From Shewanella marina JCM 15074 (GTDB lineage: Bacteria > Pseudomonadota > Gammaproteobacteria > Enterobacterales > Shewanellaceae): a DNA stretch of 35,715 nucleotides. How positions within the stretch are numbered: the stretch's first letter is position 1; every line of letters begins with the position of its first letter. Location: NCBI RefSeq assembly GCF_000614975.1, contig NZ_BALM01000037.1, positions 1-35,715 of the forward strand. Direction: 5' to 3'. Both the position numbers and the translations under genes were made by a program. The notes under the pieces are model-generated. The model had not been told where the DNA came from and searched no databases. It saw only the letters and a list, made by a program, of their open reading frames with translations. Below, piece after piece: positions 34,979 through 35,715 of this stretch.

Positions 34979-35524
34979 ATGACAGTTAATGCAACAAACT
35001 TAATTTGGGTTGATTTAGAAATGACGGGTTTAGAGCCTGAAGTTGACCGCATTATTGAAATGGCCACAATTGTGACTGATCAGGATTTAAATATTATTGC
35101 ACAAGGTCCAGTGATTGCCGTGCATCAAAGTGATGAACAGCTAGCTGCAATGGATGAGTGGAACCAAACTCATCATGGGCAATCTGGATTAATTGAACGA
35201 GTTAAAGCCAGTACGATAAATGAAGCACAAGCGATGCAAATGACGCTTGATTTTTTAGCCCAATATGTACCGGCAGGTAAATCACCTATGTGTGGTAATA
35301 GTATTGGTCAAGATCGACGCTTCTTAAATCGCTATATGCGAGAGCTTGAGGACTTTTTCCATTACCGTAATATTGATGTAAGCACGATTAAAGAGCTGAC
35401 TCGTCGTTGGCAGCCTGAAGTTATGGATGGTTTTACTAAGCAAAATACTCATCAGGCATTAGATGACATTAAAGAATCAATAGCTGAATTGGTTTATTAT
35501 CGTTCGCAGGTATTTAAAATTTGA
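34979..35524 (+). CDS. orn: Oligoribonuclease
   Basis: A 181-residue 3'-5' exoribonuclease that degrades two- to five-base RNA fragments, including the pGpG product of c-di-GMP breakdown. DEDDh metal residues are Asp12 and Glu14 in IWVDLEMTGLEP, Asp112 in GQDRRF, and His158 with Asp163 in HQALDDIKES. Length equals that of E. coli Orn (181). TGGAG lies about 9 bases before the ATG. Its divergent arrangement with rsgA and the tRNA region downstream match the E. coli neighbourhood. Confidence 0.96.
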   Translation: MTVNATNLIWVDLEMTGLEPEVDRIIEMATIVTDQDLNIIAQGPVIAVHQSDEQLAAMDEWNQTHHGQSGLIERVKASTINEAQAMQMTLDFLAQYVPAGKSPMCGNSIGQDRRFLNRYMRELEDFFHYRNIDVSTIKELTRRWQPEVMDGFTKQNTHQALDDIKESIAELVYYRSQVFKI

Positions 35525-35553
35525 GCAAACGGTCAAAAAACTAAAGAATAAGC

Positions 35554-35581
35554 TTGCAGAGAAAGAAATATCTCATATAAT
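35554..35581 (+). promoter_or_regulatory. Stable-RNA-type promoter downstream of orn
   Basis: TTGCAG (35554-35559), a 16-base spacer and a perfect TATAAT (35576-35581), followed by a GC-rich discriminator GCGGCC. This is the pattern of a strong, stringently controlled tRNA promoter. A short leader hairpin may follow (GCGGCCTC with GAGGTCGC). It points to a tRNA transcript starting near 35590. Confidence 0.65.
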
Positions 35582-35643
35582 GCGGCCTCATCTTTTCGAG
35601 AGGTCGCAACAATATAGCTGCAACCAATGAAGATATGTAATGT

Positions 35644-35715
35644 GCGACATTAGCTCAGTTGCAAGGTTGAATAGACGATACCTTTGCTGAAAATTGAGTT
35701 GATAATAACATTACC
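35644..35715 (+). pseudogene. tRNA-Gly-like 5' fragment at the window edge
   Basis: The first 18 bases, GCGACATTAGCTCAGTTG, are the 5' acceptor strand and D-arm start expected of a tRNA-Gly(GCC) of this group, and CGATACCTT appears again a little later (~35676). The rest does not fold as a tRNA: no GCC anticodon stem, no T arm (GTTCGAA) and no ATGTCGC to close the acceptor. In E. coli a tRNA-Gly array follows orn, so a tRNA is expected here. It is either a decayed copy or a misassembled edge of such an array. Confidence 0.45.

Overview
The window looks like chromosomal DNA from a low-GC marine gammaproteobacterium of the Shewanellaceae/Alteromonadales type. Three gene orders support this: tolC diverging from nudF-yqiB-cpdA-yqiA-parE, orn diverging from rsgA-psd-mscM, and a PCu(A)C / DUF2333 / TIGR04219 trio. 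The genus is an inference from recalled family and synteny patterns, not from a search.

Layout. 1-1052 is gene-free and repeat-rich: two copies of a ~114-bp structured repeat, a 137-bp palindrome-ended MITE-like element and a degenerate 146-bp tandem repeat. 1053-4485 is the high-affinity phosphate ABC transporter pstSCAB, without phoU. 4563-5395 holds two identical tRNA-Trp(CCA) units, each with its own promoter and terminator, around an unknown 120-aa gene. 5551-12916 is a purine catabolism and uptake block: guanine deaminase, a fused molybdenum/FAD xanthine dehydrogenase subunit, its 2Fe-2S subunit and an NCS2 xanthine/urate permease. 13225-14208 is dusA. 14451-14968 encodes an uncharacterised periplasmic Gln-rich helical protein and an overlapping 33-aa membrane microprotein. 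14991-17916 carries a crotonase-family enzyme (minus strand) and a plus-strand copper chaperone / DUF2333 / outer-membrane barrel operon. 17981-27466 is tolC (minus) and the nudF-yqiB-cpdA-yqiA-parE-(propeller dehydrogenase)-parC run. 27525-34816 is minus strand: bfd, a D-2-hydroxyacid dehydrogenase, and the rsgA-psd-mscM-GDPD series. orn follows at 34979, and the window ends in what should be a tRNA-Gly array but breaks down after 18 bases.

How the genes work together. guaD makes xanthine from guanine, the xanthine dehydrogenase oxidises it to urate, and the permease imports the substrate. psd makes phosphatidylethanolamine, mscM senses membrane tension and the GDPD recycles phospholipid head-group diesters. 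The PCu(A)C protein, DUF2333 protein and barrel are envelope proteins.

Most striking anomaly: four conserved genes (tolC, parE, parC and the hydroxyacid dehydrogenase) carry five single-base losses in total, all at G or C runs and all between 18.99 and 28.24 kb. Restoring one base each time gives the expected full-length family protein. Since parE and parC are normally essential, sequence error is more likely than gene decay. I found no CRISPR, prophage, transposase or recognisable defence system.
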